From: Desulfobacteraceae bacterium | GTDB lineage: Bacteria; Desulfobacterota; Desulfobacteria; Desulfobacterales; SG8-13 | NCBI GenBank assembly: GCA_029287875.1 | Contig: JARFQH010000290.1 | Location: forward strand, 1-13,742 | Reading direction: 5' to 3' | DNA: 13,742 nt | Shown: one piece after another, positions 12,116-13,742 of the stretch | How the letters are laid out: each line of letters opens with the position of its first letter | How positions within the stretch are numbered: the stretch's first letter is position 1 | Notes under the pieces: generated by a model | Seen by the model: only the letters and a program-made list of their open reading frames with translations | The model's database searches: none | Told to the model about the DNA's origin: nothing | Made by a program: the position numbers and the translations under genes

Positions 12116-13675
12116 TCATTTCACCTGACCCGCATACGGCAGGTGGATGGTAAAGGTGGTCCCGCCCCCTTTTTTACTCTCGAAGGTAATGGTTCCCTTG
12201 TGGTGCTCGACGATTCCGAAAACCGTTGCAAGGCCAAGCCCGACGCCGTAGCCTTCTTTCTTGGTTGTGAAAAACGGCTCGAAAATGTGCGCCTGGTCTT
12301 CGGGCGCAATTCCTTGGCCGCTATCTCTGACCGCAATCCTCACCATTTTTTTATCTGAATCGGTGCCGGCCGTCAAATCGAGACGGCCGCCGTCCGGCAT
12401 GGCATCTATGGCATTGAAGATCAGATTGATGATGCACTGCTGCAGCTGGTTGTAATCCCCTATAATTGTCGGCAGACCTTTAGATACCTCGACGGTGAGC
12501 CGGATGTTGCTTAATTCGAGTTTGTGCTGGCTCAGAATAACGCTGCGCTCGAGCAGATCGGCGGGATTAACAGCGGTAAAGGCCGGGGGAGACTTGCGTG
12601 AAAAGGTCAGCAGGCTGGAGATAATCTGGGAGCAGCGGCCGGTCTCGTTCTCGACGACGGCCAGATAACGCTGGAATTTTTCGCGATGCTCGGCGTCCAG
12701 CGGACCACGGTCGGTGATGCGGATCATCAGCCGGATGTAGTTTAGAATTCCCGAAAGGGGATTGTTGATTTCGTGCACCACACTGGCCGCCAGCCGCCCC
12801 AAAGACATCATCTTGTCCTGGTGGAGGATGCGGGCCTGATCGGCAATCTCGCGCTCGAGTTTGCGGATCTCACGCAGATCCCTGATGAAGCAGACAAGAC
12901 CGTCTTCTTGTCCCTGATCCAACAGCACCGCAGCCGAAACCTGAATCGGGATGGTGCGTTCGGCAGCACCCAGCAGTGTGGTTTCGTAAAGGGTGAGCCG
13001 GTTCTTTCCGCCGTAGGCATTGCCCACCAGGGCTTTCCGCATCCGGTCTTCCTCTCCTTCCGGAAAGAGTCGTGCCAGGGGCATACAGCCGATGACCCCT
13101 TCCCGTCCATATCCCGAAATCAATTCCATGCTGCGGTTGAAGGTGACCACCAGCCCGCTCCGGTCGCAGGCCAGGATGCCGTCCATGGAGCTTTCGATCA
13201 GGTTTCTCTGAAAGGTGATGGTTTTGACGAGTTGCTGGCTGGTCTCGGCCTTTTCTTTCTCCAGCAAATCGGTGTAATCGGCCAGCTGTTTGCGGGACGT
13301 GTACCGTTCACGAGCCCGCTTCAGGGCCAAGTGCAGAGCCTCGTCGTTGATCGGCTTAGTGATAAAATCCGAAGCGTCGAGTTGGAGGGCCCGGATGGCC
13401 AGCTCCATCTCGCCGAATGCGGTTGCCACAATTACCTCGATGTCCGGGAACTGCTTTTTCAGGGATTCGAGCACCTGCAGGCCGTCTAATCCGGGCATGC
13501 GAATATCGGTGATCACGATCTGCGGCGAAAATGCTTCACACCTCTGGAGTCCGGTGACACCATCCGCTGCCGTGAGCACATCATAACCGGCGTCTGACAA
13601 TGCAACCGTCATGACATCGCGGATATCCTCCTCATCGTCGATCAGAACGATTTTCCAGGATGAAATGTCGGTCAT
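12116..13675 (-). CDS. REC-PAS histidine kinase (soluble, hybrid order)
   Basis: 519 residues, no membrane segment. An N-terminal receiver has Asp13/Asp14, phosphoacceptor Asp57 (IVITDIRMPGLDG), Thr85 and Lys107. A coiled linker (about 125-155) leads to a PAS domain (about 155-270). The kinase core has His301 (VVHEINNP), Asn421 (NLIFNAIDAMPDGG), G1 DSGQG (451-455) and G2 GVGLGL (477-482). The core is closely related to the other kinase in the window, so the two are probably paralogues. A kinase with its own receiver at the front usually takes input from another phosphodonor. The next gene is an activator lacking a receiver, so the phosphotransfer target is not obvious and may be the NtrC-type protein at 6139-7506 or one outside the window. 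GGAG lies eight bases before the ATG. The gene's upstream region is cut by the window edge after 67 bases, with no promoter seen there. Confidence 0.93.
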   Translation of the reverse strand: MTDISSWKIVLIDDEEDIRDVMTVALSDAGYDVLTAADGVTGLQRCEAFSPQIVITDIRMPGLDGLQVLESLKKQFPDIEVIVATAFGEMELAIRALQLDASDFITKPINDEALHLALKRARERYTSRKQLADYTDLLEKEKAETSQQLVKTITFQRNLIESSMDGILACDRSGLVVTFNRSMELISGYGREGVIGCMPLARLFPEGEEDRMRKALVGNAYGGKNRLTLYETTLLGAAERTIPIQVSAAVLLDQGQEDGLVCFIRDLREIRKLEREIADQARILHQDKMMSLGRLAASVVHEINNPLSGILNYIRLMIRITDRGPLDAEHREKFQRYLAVVENETGRCSQIISSLLTFSRKSPPAFTAVNPADLLERSVILSQHKLELSNIRLTVEVSKGLPTIIGDYNQLQQCIINLIFNAIDAMPDGGRLDLTAGTDSDKKMVRIAVRDSGQGIAPEDQAHIFEPFFTTKKEGYGVGLGLATVFGIVEHHKGTITFESKKGGGTTFTIHLPYAGQVK

Positions 13676-13742
13676 TGACTGCGCTCCAGAGCGGGACGGG
13701 ACTGAATCGACTGCCGGTTGTTTCTCAATAGACGAGAGATAA

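Noticed and set aside
12773..13489. 238-residue plus-strand open frame
   Set aside because: Antisense to the REC-PAS kinase, no motif.
1..13742. CRISPR array, tRNA or rRNA
   Set aside because: No regularly spaced direct repeats and no recognisable tRNA or rRNA sequence seen on either strand.

Overview
The window most resembles a chromosome segment of an anaerobic Desulfobacterota (deltaproteobacterial) organism, probably a sulfate reducer or relative in or near Desulfobacterales. The reasons are a giant HdrA-like FAD/Fe-S flavoprotein, a small response-regulator-like gene beside it, several soluble PAS-type sensor kinases, two sigma-54 (NtrC-type) activators, and glycine-cleavage-H-like proteins with cysteine modules. 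This placement is inferred from gene content; no rRNA, tRNA or other taxonomic marker is present.

Layout. (1) 1-3942, minus strand: a 142-residue receiver-like protein whose phosphoacceptor Asp is replaced by Asn, followed by an HdrA with an embedded GltD/NADPH-oxidoreductase module (at least 1123 residues, running off the left edge). (2) 3943-4529: a 587-bp divergent control region. Leftward it holds a near-consensus -24/-12 sigma-54 promoter, an IHF-like site and a cluster of TGTTGC/GCAACA inverted half-sites in the enhancer position. Rightward it holds a strong sigma-70-type promoter. (3) 4530-8062, plus strand: a three-gene unit of a soluble histidine kinase with an N-terminal Rossmann domain, an NtrC-type response regulator and an archaemetzincin-type zinc peptidase. 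(4) 8091-9514, minus strand: a GcvH-like protein with two N-terminal Cys modules and no lipoyl lysine, preceded by a 71-residue protein that is one such Cys module standing alone. A second sigma-54 promoter lies upstream. (5) 9515-10226: a noncoding-looking stretch with a perfect hairpin, a second enhancer-like motif and a 193-bp imperfect inverted-repeat element. (6) 10227-13675, minus strand: a second regulatory pair, a REC-PAS-histidine kinase followed by a PAS-PAS-AAA+-Fis sigma-54 activator.

Working model (inference). A kinase able to bind a nucleotide or small ligand through its Rossmann domain would phosphorylate the adjacent NtrC-type regulator. That regulator, or the PAS-type activator at 10227-12005, would bind the TGTTGC/GCAACA sites and fire two sigma-54 promoters. 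One drives the receiver-like protein plus the HdrA fusion; the other drives the Cys-module protein and probably the GcvH-like protein. The window thus looks like a redox-responsive, sigma-54-controlled electron-transfer locus whose GcvH-like and Cys-module proteins have no assigned function.

Most long open frames opposite the real genes (for example plus-strand frames across 700-3100, minus-strand frames across 4750-5520 and plus-strand frames across 12770-13490) are shadows of these genes.
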